Notes: generated by a model not told the origin, from the sequence alone. Numbered from the stretch's first letter, positions 33,973 through 43,725 are shown. The stretch is 45,544 nt of DNA from SIG220 sp045615545 (GCA_045615545.1 JAZLFA010000017.1:1-45544); one strand, 5' to 3'. Numbers and translations: made by a program.

Positions 33973-36000
33973 ATGAAAATGAGAAAAATATCTAATTTAG
34001 TATTAGGGCTTGTAATATTTTGTTTAGTTGGTTGTAGCGGTTCGTCCGAAAAATGTTTAATTCGTGATGATATGTTACTCGCTGCAACTAATGGTGAAAC
34101 GGATGACACTTTTGTTTACCCAGATGAGCATTTAGTTAAAAACTCTTTGCATCAAGGTGTTGATTCTTATACCTATTCAGAAAAAGTTGTTATACAAAAT
34201 GGTGTCACCAACTATAGCGTTATTGTTGATGAAGATGACGTTTCCATTAAAGCGTCTAGTTCTTTAAATGGCAAAATTAGTTTTTTGTTTGATACATATT
34301 TTGATGTTTATTCATTTGATGATATTTCAAATATAACTAATGAAGATAAATATATAGTATTTTCTACCAGCCCAGAAAAGATTGGAGATATTTTTCCTCC
34401 TGAAGAGAAAATTTTAGAACAAGGTTATGCAATAAAAACAAAAGGCAACTCGATTTATGTTCTTTCCTATAAAGATGCCGGAATGACTAATGCCATTCGT
34501 ACTTTCTTAAAAATATTTATTGGTTATGAACTTATTTTTGATGTTGATGTATACGAATATAGAGGAAAAGAAGTCACTAAAAATACAACTATCTACCTTC
34601 CTGAATGCGATATTGTTGAATTGCCTGATTTTTCATATAGAATCCATGGGCAATCTATGGCTGTAAATCAACAAATAAATATGGGATATGATCGTAAAAA
34701 AAGTCCATTTGTTTCCATTGGCACTGGTTCGCCTCATAACTCATTAATGATTCTTCCTTATAAAGATTATGGTACAGCACATCCTTTATGGTACACGAAT
34801 AGCCATAAACAATTATGTTACACCGCTCATGGTGATAGTGCTGAACGAAAAAAATTAATTGAAACCTTAGGCGATTATGTGTACACAAAATATTCTGATG
34901 ATCCAATAAATAATAACTTATTTATGATTGGCCAAACGGATAGGGCTGGTGATAATTTCAATGCAACCTTATGTGACTGCGAAAGTTGTAAATCGATTGC
35001 AAATAAATATGCTAATCCTAAATTTAATGAAATTTCAAATGCTGCTATTTTCATATTATTCTTTAATGATTTAGACGATTATATAAAAAGTAAGGATGAA
35101 ACAGCCGATATTAAACTTGCTTTCTTTTCTTATCAAGATTCGATGACTCCACCATTTGATTCTACTGGTGAACTTCATACTCACCCAAATGTCGGTGTTT
35201 ATTGCGCTCCGTCCCGTGCAAGTTATTCTCATTCCTTTTATGATGAAATGCAAATAGATATGGAAAAAAATTATCCAGAAATTTGTAGACAGTGGGGTGG
35301 GTTGACAGATTCTCTTTATTTCTGGTACTACCAATCACAATTTAAATCTATTTTATATCCGTTCCAAACATGGTCTTCTACTATTGATAATTGCCGATTT
35401 GCATATGAATGCCATGGAAAAAGTATTTATCCAGAAGGTGATGAATTCAATACTGCTATGACTGCTTTTGGAAGATTTAAAGATTATCTTTACATTAAAG
35501 GCATGTTAAACGCTAACTCTTCCTATGAAAAACTAAAAGATTTTTATTTCTCCCATTATTACGGACCTGCAGGAGAAATTATGGAAAAAATGTTTGATCA
35601 AATTGTTTCCTATTTAACTTATTTGGGTACAATTGATAATGATATTTATAAAAGTTTAATTACTGAACCTGGTTTTAACAAAACAAAATATTGGAATAAA
35701 ACTGCGCTTTTACAATGGTCAAATATGGTTGAAGAAGCATTGGATTTATTAGACTCTAATGGAAATACAAAATTAGCAAATTATGAAACTTATAAATCAC
35801 ATGTTGAGATAGAAGGGGTATTTCCTTATTTTGCATTAGCAGAATTATATAAACGTGATTTTGATTCCGCATCCTTTAGGGATATGGCTACTAAGTTGGC
35901 GTCGTGGTGTAGAAAATATGGTATCAACTACGATAGTGAAGAAAATTATACAGAAAAAAATACACTAGAAAAAAGTTACTTTAAGGAATGGGGTGTATAG
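33973..36000 (+). CDS. DUF4838 lipoprotein
   Basis: The start ATG has GGAG 8 bases upstream. The signal peptide ends with the lipobox LVGC. The bulk of this 675-residue protein matches the DUF4838 pattern, with FMIGQTDRAGDNF, the cysteine motif CDCESCK and the large alpha/beta region HPNVGVYCAPSRASYSH, WGGLTDSLYFWYY. DUF4838 proteins are found in glycan-use loci, have a glycoside-hydrolase-like organisation (alpha-glucuronidase/GH20-type N-terminal domain plus barrel), and mostly lack a proven activity. It is anchored outside the membrane and encoded with the sugar importer, so surface glycan cleavage is a reasonable inference. Confidence 0.9.
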   Translation: MKMRKISNLVLGLVIFCLVGCSGSSEKCLIRDDMLLAATNGETDDTFVYPDEHLVKNSLHQGVDSYTYSEKVVIQNGVTNYSVIVDEDDVSIKASSSLNGKISFLFDTYFDVYSFDDISNITNEDKYIVFSTSPEKIGDIFPPEEKILEQGYAIKTKGNSIYVLSYKDAGMTNAIRTFLKIFIGYELIFDVDVYEYRGKEVTKNTTIYLPECDIVELPDFSYRIHGQSMAVNQQINMGYDRKKSPFVSIGTGSPHNSLMILPYKDYGTAHPLWYTNSHKQLCYTAHGDSAERKKLIETLGDYVYTKYSDDPINNNLFMIGQTDRAGDNFNATLCDCESCKSIANKYANPKFNEISNAAIFILFFNDLDDYIKSKDETADIKLAFFSYQDSMTPPFDSTGELHTHPNVGVYCAPSRASYSHSFYDEMQIDMEKNYPEICRQWGGLTDSLYFWYYQSQFKSILYPFQTWSSTIDNCRFAYECHGKSIYPEGDEFNTAMTAFGRFKDYLYIKGMLNANSSYEKLKDFYFSHYYGPAGEIMEKMFDQIVSYLTYLGTIDNDIYKSLITEPGFNKTKYWNKTALLQWSNMVEEALDLLDSNGNTKLANYETYKSHVEIEGVFPYFALAELYKRDFDSASFRDMATKLASWCRKYGINYDSEENYTEKNTLEKSYFKEWGV

Positions 36001-36002
36001 TT

Positions 36003-38087
36003 ATGAAGAAAAAGAGTTATTTATTTTTTATACCCTTGTTAACAATAATTTTGTCTGGATGTAATTTTGATGTTGATCCAGCTAAACACGTTGATAATTT
36101 TTATGACATTAGAAAAATTTACATCAGTGAGCAAAATGTCGCTGTTAATGTTGGAGAAAAAAGATTTGTTGAAGTATCTACTGAGAATTTAGGCAGTGGT
36201 GGGACTGTAGAGACGCTCAATTATACTTCCTGCGATCCAACACTAGCTACGGCTGCTTACGGAATTTTTGAAGATCCTGTTGATGGTGAAGAATATGAGG
36301 GAATGTATATTTCTGGCAAAAAGGAAGGTACAACATCCATTATTGCTTCATTTAAAAACGCCTCTGCTTCAATTGATGTAAGTGTTGTCGAAGCAGACGA
36401 TGTCCCATATATTCATTTATTCAATAACAACCTATGTTTAGAATTAGGAAATGATTTCATCCTATGTTCTGATATTTTGTATCGAGGTGAAACATACGAT
36501 ATTTATGAAAATGAAATTAAATATAATTTCACATTTGTTGAAGGGTACAGTTACAATGTTGTTCGTATATCTCAGGATGAAAGTAATGGCGATATTATAA
36601 TTTCACCAAACAAAGTTGGTAAAACTAAAGTTATCGTATCTACTATTTTCTTTGGTGTTGAATCAACAACATTGTTGGATATTTCTGTAACACAACCAGG
36701 CGTGGGTATTGTGATTAATAACGAAGGTTTTGAGCACGTAATTAATAACACATATTGTACCAAATTATATGTTAAAGACTATTTGGATTTTCACCAAAAA
36801 ATTAAATTAGACATTGAATTATTTGATGGAGATTCAAAATTGCCAGATGATAAAAGAATTTCTTTATTTAGTGATAATCCAAACATTGCTCTTGTTGATG
36901 GATATGAAATAAGCGGTGTTTCGCGAGGCACCACAATTATAAGAGGCACTTATGAAGGTGTAGAGTTGATTATTAATGTATCAGTCGATAAGCCAATCAT
37001 TAGTTGCCCATTGTTAAATAATACGATTGAGGTTGATGTTAATCCGTTTATTACATTGTCAAAATCGCCATTAATTTCTGATGATATTAACATTACCGGT
37101 TTATATTACCAAAGTATAGATAATGAAAATGTTATCGATAAAGTTGATGAAGATACCATATTCTTTGATGTTAATAAAATTCATGGATTTGTTGAAGATT
37201 ATGGCGAGAATAAAAAGTTTATAGTGGAAACCGAAGAAATATTCATTGACACTGGTTTATCGAATGTTTATTCAAAAATTATTAAAACCCCAAATGATTT
37301 AGCTACATGGGGATCTATTGCTGAGGCTTATGTAACAAAACGTTATGACTTTAATGGGTATTTTGTTTTAGGAAATAATATTGAATGTCCTGAAAATGGT
37401 ATGCCAGTAGCATTTGATAGAAATACTAATTTTGCTATTTCTTCAATATCTGAATGTATTGGCACAGGCGTTGGTTTTAATGGTGTTTTTGATGGAAAAG
37501 GTTACACCATCAATAATTATAAGCCTACTGGATTTGGTTCATTTATCACGTATCTCACATCGAAAGGAACTTTGAAAAATATTGGTTTTAACAATGCTGT
37601 GCTTGATACTTCTTTAATCCAGCCTGGAGAAAAGGATCCTTCAGCAGTGCTCGTTGCTAATGGTGAAAGTGATAATGGTGTAAATATTAGTAATGTATTT
37701 GTTAACTATAAAAGCATTATTACAAATTTAGGGAAGTATGAAAATAAGTATTGTTCAACATTTTCTGGCGCCGGCGGAAGGCTCTCATTATCTAGTGTCT
37801 TTATCGATGCTTCTTTAACATATTTTGAAGGAGATTTTGATATATTAGGCAAATTAAGTTGTGATGGTGTTTATTCAATTGGTGGTATACATATTAATAA
37901 TGAAGCCGCTTTTGGGCAAGATCCTGTTGTTAAATCACGTATCTTCAACTCTACCGGAACTTTCTATTGTTTTGCTACAACTTCCGAGATGCAAACACAC
38001 TTGCAAACCCAATCAGTAATTTCGAACTGGGATAAAAATTATTGGACTAATCTTGAAAATGGTATCCCTCGATGGATTACCGCTTAA
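36003..38087 (+). CDS. Surface lipoprotein with Big_2-like Ig domains
   Basis: The longer frame from 35988 overlaps the DUF4838 gene. The ATG at 36003 is preferred because it begins the signal peptide MKKKSYLFFIPLLTIILSGC directly, with the lipobox cysteine at 20. The 694-residue protein has Big_2-type stretches (ISEQNVAVNVGEKRFVEVSTENLG, SGKKEGTTSIIASFKNASASIDVSVVE; GVSRGTTIIRGTYEGVELIINVSV). The C-terminal third has NPNDLATWGSIAEAYVTKRYDFNGYFVLGNNIEC and FNGVFDGKGYTINNYKP, a GLUG/parallel-beta-helix-like arrangement. It probably binds a surface ligand or acts as a scaffold. No catalytic motif was recognised. Confidence 0.88.
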   Translation: MKKKSYLFFIPLLTIILSGCNFDVDPAKHVDNFYDIRKIYISEQNVAVNVGEKRFVEVSTENLGSGGTVETLNYTSCDPTLATAAYGIFEDPVDGEEYEGMYISGKKEGTTSIIASFKNASASIDVSVVEADDVPYIHLFNNNLCLELGNDFILCSDILYRGETYDIYENEIKYNFTFVEGYSYNVVRISQDESNGDIIISPNKVGKTKVIVSTIFFGVESTTLLDISVTQPGVGIVINNEGFEHVINNTYCTKLYVKDYLDFHQKIKLDIELFDGDSKLPDDKRISLFSDNPNIALVDGYEISGVSRGTTIIRGTYEGVELIINVSVDKPIISCPLLNNTIEVDVNPFITLSKSPLISDDINITGLYYQSIDNENVIDKVDEDTIFFDVNKIHGFVEDYGENKKFIVETEEIFIDTGLSNVYSKIIKTPNDLATWGSIAEAYVTKRYDFNGYFVLGNNIECPENGMPVAFDRNTNFAISSISECIGTGVGFNGVFDGKGYTINNYKPTGFGSFITYLTSKGTLKNIGFNNAVLDTSLIQPGEKDPSAVLVANGESDNGVNISNVFVNYKSIITNLGKYENKYCSTFSGAGGRLSLSSVFIDASLTYFEGDFDILGKLSCDGVYSIGGIHINNEAAFGQDPVVKSRIFNSTGTFYCFATTSEMQTHLQTQSVISNWDKNYWTNLENGIPRWITA

Positions 38088-38099
38088 GGAGGGAATGAT

Positions 38100-41000
38100 A
38101 TGAAAAATAAAATAGTATGTTTCCTCATTTGCCCAATATTATTATTGAGTGGCTGTAACAATCGACTTACATTAAAACATTATCATTATTACAATCCAGC
38201 GAGTCAAACGTGGAATTGGGAATATGATGATTTAGGCTTTCCTAATAAAGCAAGTGTAATGATTAAATGTGATAATGTTGATGATAAGTGTGATCAATTA
38301 TACAAAACAATTGAAGCAACAATAACTAGCAAATTGGTAGAAGAACCAAATTGTTGTGAGCATGGCGCAATTCGTTACATTGCTAACGCAACATTTGAAG
38401 GCACAACTTACACCCAATCAAAAGATTTTGCTATTGATAAAACAAGTCACTCTTTTGATTATTTTCATGCTGAAAAAGATGGACATAGTAGAGAATGTAT
38501 TTATTGTGGCTTATTAGAAGGTGAATTATTACCGCATGAATATGGCTTAGAAGGTGAATCGTTCTATACATGTAACGTTTGTGGTTATGTCGACAAAGAA
38601 AGAAAAGATGAATATAAATATGGTCAAATTATTAAAGATATCAATGATTTGATTGCTAGGGTGTTATTAATTGAAGAAATTAAACCTTATCATGAAGGAT
38701 TGATTCGAGATGTAGAATCTAAATACGATGATGTTCCAATTGAACTAAAAGATAGAATATTAAACTATGATAAATTCCTTGCCTTTAAAAATGATTATCA
38801 AACTAAGTTCGCGATAATTTTTGGCGATACTTCAAAAATGTATGGTCACAATTTAAAAAGTAAAGCTGATCAAACTGAAGTTGTGGTTAATAGAAATGAA
38901 TCATCCTCTTATGGATATGGTTTTGGTGTTAATGTTGTAACCGAATCCAAAGATAATGCATTAAAATTTGAAGTATCAACGCCTACTTATTCACCGGATG
39001 ATGAATATGAAGGAGTCTTTTATACACATAATATACCAATGGATCTCACATTACGCTTTGTTTCGAGCGGAAATGATGTGATGATTGCTGGTAGTGAAAA
39101 TATTGATTTAGGTAATGGATGGGTTGAAAGAAAAATCAATCGTACCCGCATGCAAAATTTAACAAAATATAAATACGATTTCATTTACATTACTCTTGGC
39201 GCAAACGATAATGAAATACTTTCTACGGGGGAATATTTTGTCTCTAATTTATACGCGATTAAGCCAGAGATTCCTACTAGTGGAAAACATTACTTTGCTA
39301 AAACTAATTCTTTTGAAAATGCTGGTAATGTAGAATTCTGGCAATATGATGGTCGCGATAAAATTTATCTTTCTAATCCCGATTCTTCTTTTAATTGGGA
39401 AGATGCATCTGTTGCTGAATTAGGCCCATCCCATCCAGCATATTTGGCGCCTTATGGTAGTACAGACGTGGATACTACTGATCCTTCTTTGTGGGAAGAG
39501 AGAGTATATGATCAAGAGAAGAGAGTAGATGGCAAAAAATTTAATCAACTTCAAGTTGGTGTAAATCCTCAAGGCGAAGAGGGGCCTTATGTGGGATTTA
39601 GTAATTATGTATTTACCGATTGGGAAGAAAAATATGTTGGTGTCAATGGTACTTATTCATTGCCTAATTCTAACGATATGAAATTTGTCAACACAATCTC
39701 TCTTACGTATTTTTCATGGGAACCGGCCGTTCCTATTGATATAAGAATTAAAGTTCTTGATCAAAGTGGTAATTACAAAGTTGCGTTTGAAGACACGATT
39801 TCTCATAGCAATTCGCCTATTACAAAAGCCTATCGATTTGAAGAATGTAATTTTTATCAGTTACTTATTGAAACAAAGGCATTCTCCAATGGAGCTAGTG
39901 GATGGTCAAGATTATTTATTAAAGATTTATCGCTTTCTTACACCGTTCCTGGGAAGTCTATTGGGTGTTATTATCCTAGCAAGCCAGCAAGCGAATCTCA
40001 TAGTGGAAATAAGCAGTATTGGGTGTTATACGAAGATCCAAGTATTGTTTATTTATCTAACCCAGACCCTATAAAAGATTGGGATGAGGGTGATTCTCCG
40101 GTTCTCGAAGATGATAATCCAGCTTTCTTAGGAAAGTATGGAACGGAGTCAATTAATTTGATTTCCGACGATAATTGGGAAACATCATCATCTGATTCTA
40201 CAATTAGAATGGAATATGATGTATCTGCTTTTGGAAAAACAGGGTGTGCATCTTTTAGAAATTACCAATATTTCGATTGGAAAGAAGAAAAACTCGGATT
40301 AACCGCTATTTATACTAATCCTAATGAAGTGATACAAGCCAATTCAATTTCATTTGCTTACTATATTGAAAGACACAATGCTGATAAAGGTCTAGCTGAC
40401 CTAAATGTTGAAATATACGTTATTGATAAACTAGGATATGAAAAGAATATTGATTCATTTGTTATTGGTAAAGCTGAGGCAGGTTGGAAAACATATAGTA
40501 AAACATTTGTTAGTACAAACTTCTATCAATTAAAAATTGTTACTAAATCAGAATTTGTTTCTTTACCAGATAATAGTGGCATTAATACCGTATTACATGT
40601 CAATAATTTGAAGACTGAGTATATTACCAATTTACCAGATTATATATTCGACACAACAGATTCTTCGTTATGGAAAGGAAGTAGTCAAGAATCAACTAAT
40701 AAAATTGTTGTTGGTACTAAACCTTTTTGGGAAGCAAAACAAGGTACGGGTCAATATTTAGCATTAAGAAATTATCAATATACTGATTGGAAAGAAAATC
40801 AAGTTGGAGTTAGCGCTACTTATACATTAGAAGAAGCTAAAATGATGAATAGCCTGGCATTCAAATATAACTTATCAACTCAAGCTGATTCATTTGATGC
40901 TGACAAAATGACAGTTACAATCGAAGTTTATGATAACAACAATGTTTCTTATAAAATAGATTCATTTACTATTGTAAAAGAAGGAGCAGTTACTGGTGTT

Positions 41001-41147
41001 GATATTCCTTACACAAAAGACTTCGGAACCAATATTAATGTAAGTCAACTAGTGATCACACTCACTTCTTTCGTAAATGATAAATCGTTTAAAGGCAGCA
41101 CGTGTATATTCATAAAAGATGTAGTGGGTTCGTTTCGTTTAAAATAA
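38100..41147 (+). CDS. Large surface lipoprotein with three copies of a beta-rich repeat module
   Basis: A strong AAGGAGGG (38086-38093) precedes the ATG. The lipobox is LLSGC. Near residues 133-163 are two CxxC pairs (CIYCG, CNVCG) of the kind repeated in the last protein of this window. The C-terminal 560 residues hold three modules of about 150 residues (about 457-613, 691-842, 851-1015). Each starts near an aspartate/tryptophan (DTTDPSLW, DDNWET, DTTDSSLW) and has a core like NYQYxDWKExxxGxxAxYT. A shorter FW/YW...YLSNPD segment precedes modules 1 and 2. The protein resembles carbohydrate-binding beta sandwiches in layout, but no known family is recognised. It is the last gene of the transporter operon. 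Confidence 0.88.
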   Translation: MKNKIVCFLICPILLLSGCNNRLTLKHYHYYNPASQTWNWEYDDLGFPNKASVMIKCDNVDDKCDQLYKTIEATITSKLVEEPNCCEHGAIRYIANATFEGTTYTQSKDFAIDKTSHSFDYFHAEKDGHSRECIYCGLLEGELLPHEYGLEGESFYTCNVCGYVDKERKDEYKYGQIIKDINDLIARVLLIEEIKPYHEGLIRDVESKYDDVPIELKDRILNYDKFLAFKNDYQTKFAIIFGDTSKMYGHNLKSKADQTEVVVNRNESSSYGYGFGVNVVTESKDNALKFEVSTPTYSPDDEYEGVFYTHNIPMDLTLRFVSSGNDVMIAGSENIDLGNGWVERKINRTRMQNLTKYKYDFIYITLGANDNEILSTGEYFVSNLYAIKPEIPTSGKHYFAKTNSFENAGNVEFWQYDGRDKIYLSNPDSSFNWEDASVAELGPSHPAYLAPYGSTDVDTTDPSLWEERVYDQEKRVDGKKFNQLQVGVNPQGEEGPYVGFSNYVFTDWEEKYVGVNGTYSLPNSNDMKFVNTISLTYFSWEPAVPIDIRIKVLDQSGNYKVAFEDTISHSNSPITKAYRFEECNFYQLLIETKAFSNGASGWSRLFIKDLSLSYTVPGKSIGCYYPSKPASESHSGNKQYWVLYEDPSIVYLSNPDPIKDWDEGDSPVLEDDNPAFLGKYGTESINLISDDNWETSSSDSTIRMEYDVSAFGKTGCASFRNYQYFDWKEEKLGLTAIYTNPNEVIQANSISFAYYIERHNADKGLADLNVEIYVIDKLGYEKNIDSFVIGKAEAGWKTYSKTFVSTNFYQLKIVTKSEFVSLPDNSGINTVLHVNNLKTEYITNLPDYIFDTTDSSLWKGSSQESTNKIVVGTKPFWEAKQGTGQYLALRNYQYTDWKENQVGVSATYTLEEAKMMNSLAFKYNLSTQADSFDADKMTVTIEVYDNNNVSYKIDSFTIVKEGAVTGVDIPYTKDFGTNINVSQLVITLTSFVNDKSFKGSTCIFIKDVVGSFRLK

Positions 41148-41166
41148 GGCATTTATGCTTTTTTAT
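41146..41166 (+). terminator. Intrinsic terminator of the transporter/lipoprotein operon
   Basis: AAGGCA pairs with TGCTTT (one G-T pair) around TTTA, followed by TTTTAT. The stem is short and overlaps the stop codon. It is the first terminator-like site after 27220. Confidence 0.5.
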
Positions 41167-41201
41167 GATTAATATTTGCTTTAAACACTAACAAAAGTAT
41201 T

Positions 41202-41257
41202 AAAAAAACAACTTTACATTTTAAAAAAACAACATTTTAAAAAAACAACATTTAAAA
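41202..41257 (+). repeat. Short tandem A-rich repeats (AAAAAAACAAC units)
   Basis: Three units of about 16-20 bases, each containing AAAAAAACAAC followed by an A/T-rich tail, lie upstream of the promoter at 41281. A related AAAAAAACAATTT occurs at 43794 upstream of the next lipoprotein gene. They may be UP-like elements, bend DNA, or act as a slippage-prone tract that tunes expression. Confidence 0.5.
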
Positions 41258-41280
41258 ATCAATTTTTGATATTATTTTAA

Positions 41281-41330
41281 TTGTCGATTAGTTATCAATA
41301 TATTATATTGTAGTTGTATTTTAACAGGAG
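41281..41330 (+). promoter_or_regulatory. Promoter and ribosome site of the peptide/exported-protein unit
   Basis: TTGTCG (41281-41286) and TATATT (41304-41309) are 17 bp apart. AGGAG (41326-41330) lies 8 bases before the ATG at 41339. This makes the following two genes a separate transcription unit. Confidence 0.55.
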
Positions 41331-41338
41331 CCAAAAAG

Positions 41339-41476
41339 ATGAAAAGCAAGAAAAAGAAATATTTTCCTCCAGTTATCGAAGTCATTGTTATCAAAAAAGA
41401 TGAAATTATAGCGACTAGTGGTGTTACGCCTTATGATGGTATCCACGCTATTAATCACTACGGTGAAGCATTTTAG
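41339..41476 (+). CDS. 45-residue peptide with a DEIIATSG motif
   Basis: The sequence runs MKSKKKKYFPPVIEVIVIKK, then DEIIATSGVTPYDGIHAINH, then YGEAF. A good ribosome site (AGGAG, 8 bases) and the neighbouring start 12 bases downstream support translation. There is no signal peptide or membrane span. The layout, a basic start, Y-x-P-x-x-E-V-I, then D-x-I-x-T-S-G and a short tail, resembles many small unannotated proteins of gut Firmicutes and Bacteroidetes; that comparison is from memory, not a search. It could be a precursor peptide or a small regulator. The next gene encodes an exported repeat protein. Confidence 0.7.
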   Translation: MKSKKKKYFPPVIEVIVIKKDEIIATSGVTPYDGIHAINHYGEAF

Positions 41477-41488
41477 GAGAGCTCGTAT

Positions 41489-43702
41489 ATGAAGAAAAAA
41501 ATAGCTATCATTTTAAGTTGTGGTTTTGCAGTTGCTATTGGGCTTTCAGTAGCGTTGCCTTTAAACCTAAATAAGCCAAAAGATCCTAATGAAGAACATA
41601 TTTCTAAAATTGCTAAAATTGAAATGAAATCTGTTGATGATGATCTTTTTAGTAAAGCTTTTATCGACTATAGAATTGTTTCAAACGTTAAATATATTAG
41701 ATATTCTGTTGCGGTTGATGCTGCTAGAATTAATTCTCTTTCTATTACTAGAAAAACAGATGGGCGTTCTGATTCTACTGAAGAAATCTATTTCGTTTAT
41801 AAAGGTATCGATTTTAGAGGTACCAGCATGTATTACGATTTAGATACTGACCGTTTAACTTCTGTTGAGCCAACACAAACCCGTTATTATTTTGCGTGTT
41901 ACTCTGTCAAATTAGAGACACCTTTATCATTAACACTTGATTTTACTTTTTCTGGTTCTGTTACAGGCGTAGATAATGAAGTCTATGAACTTCCTGAAGT
42001 AACTGCTTCTTATGATGATTATTGGGATCATTATTTACCTGTTGATTCTACTGACACTGAATATGGAATTAGAGAATTTTGGGAAAATGGAAGTGGAAAA
42101 CTTGCTTTTGAAAAACCTGATTCAGAAAATATTACAGAAGTTGGTGAACCTAAAAGAGCGTTTATTAATAGTCTTGACGAAAATGATTTAAGGCTAATTT
42201 GTAGACGTGGGGGGGTATTCAATGTTCCTACAACGTCAGGTGATAACTGGGAAGTGGTGGCAAATGCACCAGCAAGGGTTGAATTTGGTAGCACAGTTGG
42301 TACTCGTCCCAATGATTGTGCGGAGTTCAAAGATTATCAATATAACGATTGGAAAGAAAACCAATTAGGAATAAAAGCTACTTACTCCCCATTAAGTCCG
42401 GTAAGGGCAAATAGAATTTTATTTACTTACTATTTATATAGAGCAACAGATGTTAAAGCTGATTTAACTGTATCATTGTCATGCATCGATAAATTTGGTA
42501 ATAGAATAGAAATCGATTCTTTTGTAATTTTAAAAACTGACTCTGCTTCTTGGTTAAGTTATAGCAAAAATTTTAAATTATCAACCTATACTAAATTGGT
42601 AATTGAAACTAAGAGTGAACATATTAAAAATGAAACAACTAATCAATTGTTCATATGCGATATTCAGTTAACATGCTTGAATACACATACATCTACAATT
42701 TCAACAAAGAATCCTACTAATTGGGTGGGCGTCTCACGCAATCCTGAGAAAGACCAAAATAGAATTGATGTTGGTAGCAAAAATTATTGGGATCCGGACA
42801 AAGGATTGGGAGATTATTTAGCTCTTCGGGCATATCAATGGAATGATTGGGGACCAAATGATTCGGGAGTGACAGCGATTTACACTAGCCCTACACCAAA
42901 ATTAACAAATAAATTATCTTTCAATTACTATATAAATCCAGGTTCATTTGTTGCGCCCGAAGCTACATTCAAGATTTATATTGTTAGTGGAGAAGTAAAA
43001 ACTCTTATTGATACAATTGTAATTGATTCAAACAGTCCTAGGAGTGAAGTTATTAACTATCCCGTGTCTTTTGATCGTATTATTTTAAATGAATTACATT
43101 TTGAATTATTTACTAATGACCCTGATAAAACGATTGGTAATAGCGTAGTTTTTGTTAAAGACTTATCTATTAATTCTTACGAAGGACCAGATGTCCCTAG
43201 AGCTACTGGAGATATGTCTCTAGACACTACTAATGCCAATTTGTGGTCCAGTTATTCTTCTAATGATGACAATAAGATTTTAACTGGGACAGGTGCTTAT
43301 TATGGCAGTGGATCTACTGGTGTTTACTTAACTATTCGCACTTTCCAAGAAGCTAATCCAACCTCAAATACCAAATCAGTAACAGCCATTTACGAAAACT
43401 CATTAATGAAAACTATTAATCACTTGAGTTTTACATATTATTTAAATGTAGGTGACTTTGTTAATGGTTCTTTTATGGACGTTAAAATAACAGTTATTGG
43501 TAACGGAAAAAGAACTGTTGTTAAAACAATTAATGGAATAGAAAAACCAGATACTGAAATAGGTATAGGTATTGATATTTCGGAATCGTTTGATGAAATT
43601 GTGTTTGATGGTCTAGAAATTGAGGTAACCACAACATTTGGCGCAGCCACTGGTAATACATGTTTCTTTGTCAAAGAACTAAAATGTTCATTTGTTGATT
43701 AA
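41489..43702 (+). CDS. Exported protein with three copies of the same beta-rich repeat module
   Basis: AGGAG at 41476-41480 lies 8 bases before the ATG. An N-terminal hydrophobic segment (IAIILSCGFAVAIGLSVALPL) exports or anchors the 737-residue protein; no lipobox is present. After a unique region of about 190 residues come three modules (about 252-388, 411-556, 578-737) matching those of the 38.1-kb gene, with cores DYQYNDWKENQLGIKATYS and AYQWNDWGPNDSGVTAIYT, and a diverged third. A segment EFWENGSGKLAFEKPD (about 196) matches the FW...YLSNPD piece of the other protein. The two proteins are clearly related surface products, probably ligand-binding. This one ends with the third module, as the other does. 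Confidence 0.88.
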   Translation: MKKKIAIILSCGFAVAIGLSVALPLNLNKPKDPNEEHISKIAKIEMKSVDDDLFSKAFIDYRIVSNVKYIRYSVAVDAARINSLSITRKTDGRSDSTEEIYFVYKGIDFRGTSMYYDLDTDRLTSVEPTQTRYYFACYSVKLETPLSLTLDFTFSGSVTGVDNEVYELPEVTASYDDYWDHYLPVDSTDTEYGIREFWENGSGKLAFEKPDSENITEVGEPKRAFINSLDENDLRLICRRGGVFNVPTTSGDNWEVVANAPARVEFGSTVGTRPNDCAEFKDYQYNDWKENQLGIKATYSPLSPVRANRILFTYYLYRATDVKADLTVSLSCIDKFGNRIEIDSFVILKTDSASWLSYSKNFKLSTYTKLVIETKSEHIKNETTNQLFICDIQLTCLNTHTSTISTKNPTNWVGVSRNPEKDQNRIDVGSKNYWDPDKGLGDYLALRAYQWNDWGPNDSGVTAIYTSPTPKLTNKLSFNYYINPGSFVAPEATFKIYIVSGEVKTLIDTIVIDSNSPRSEVINYPVSFDRIILNELHFELFTNDPDKTIGNSVVFVKDLSINSYEGPDVPRATGDMSLDTTNANLWSSYSSNDDNKILTGTGAYYGSGSTGVYLTIRTFQEANPTSNTKSVTAIYENSLMKTINHLSFTYYLNVGDFVNGSFMDVKITVIGNGKRTVVKTINGIEKPDTEIGIGIDISESFDEIVFDGLEIEVTTTFGAATGNTCFFVKELKCSFVD

Positions 43703-43725
43703 TTTCGTTTTTAATTTTATTATTT

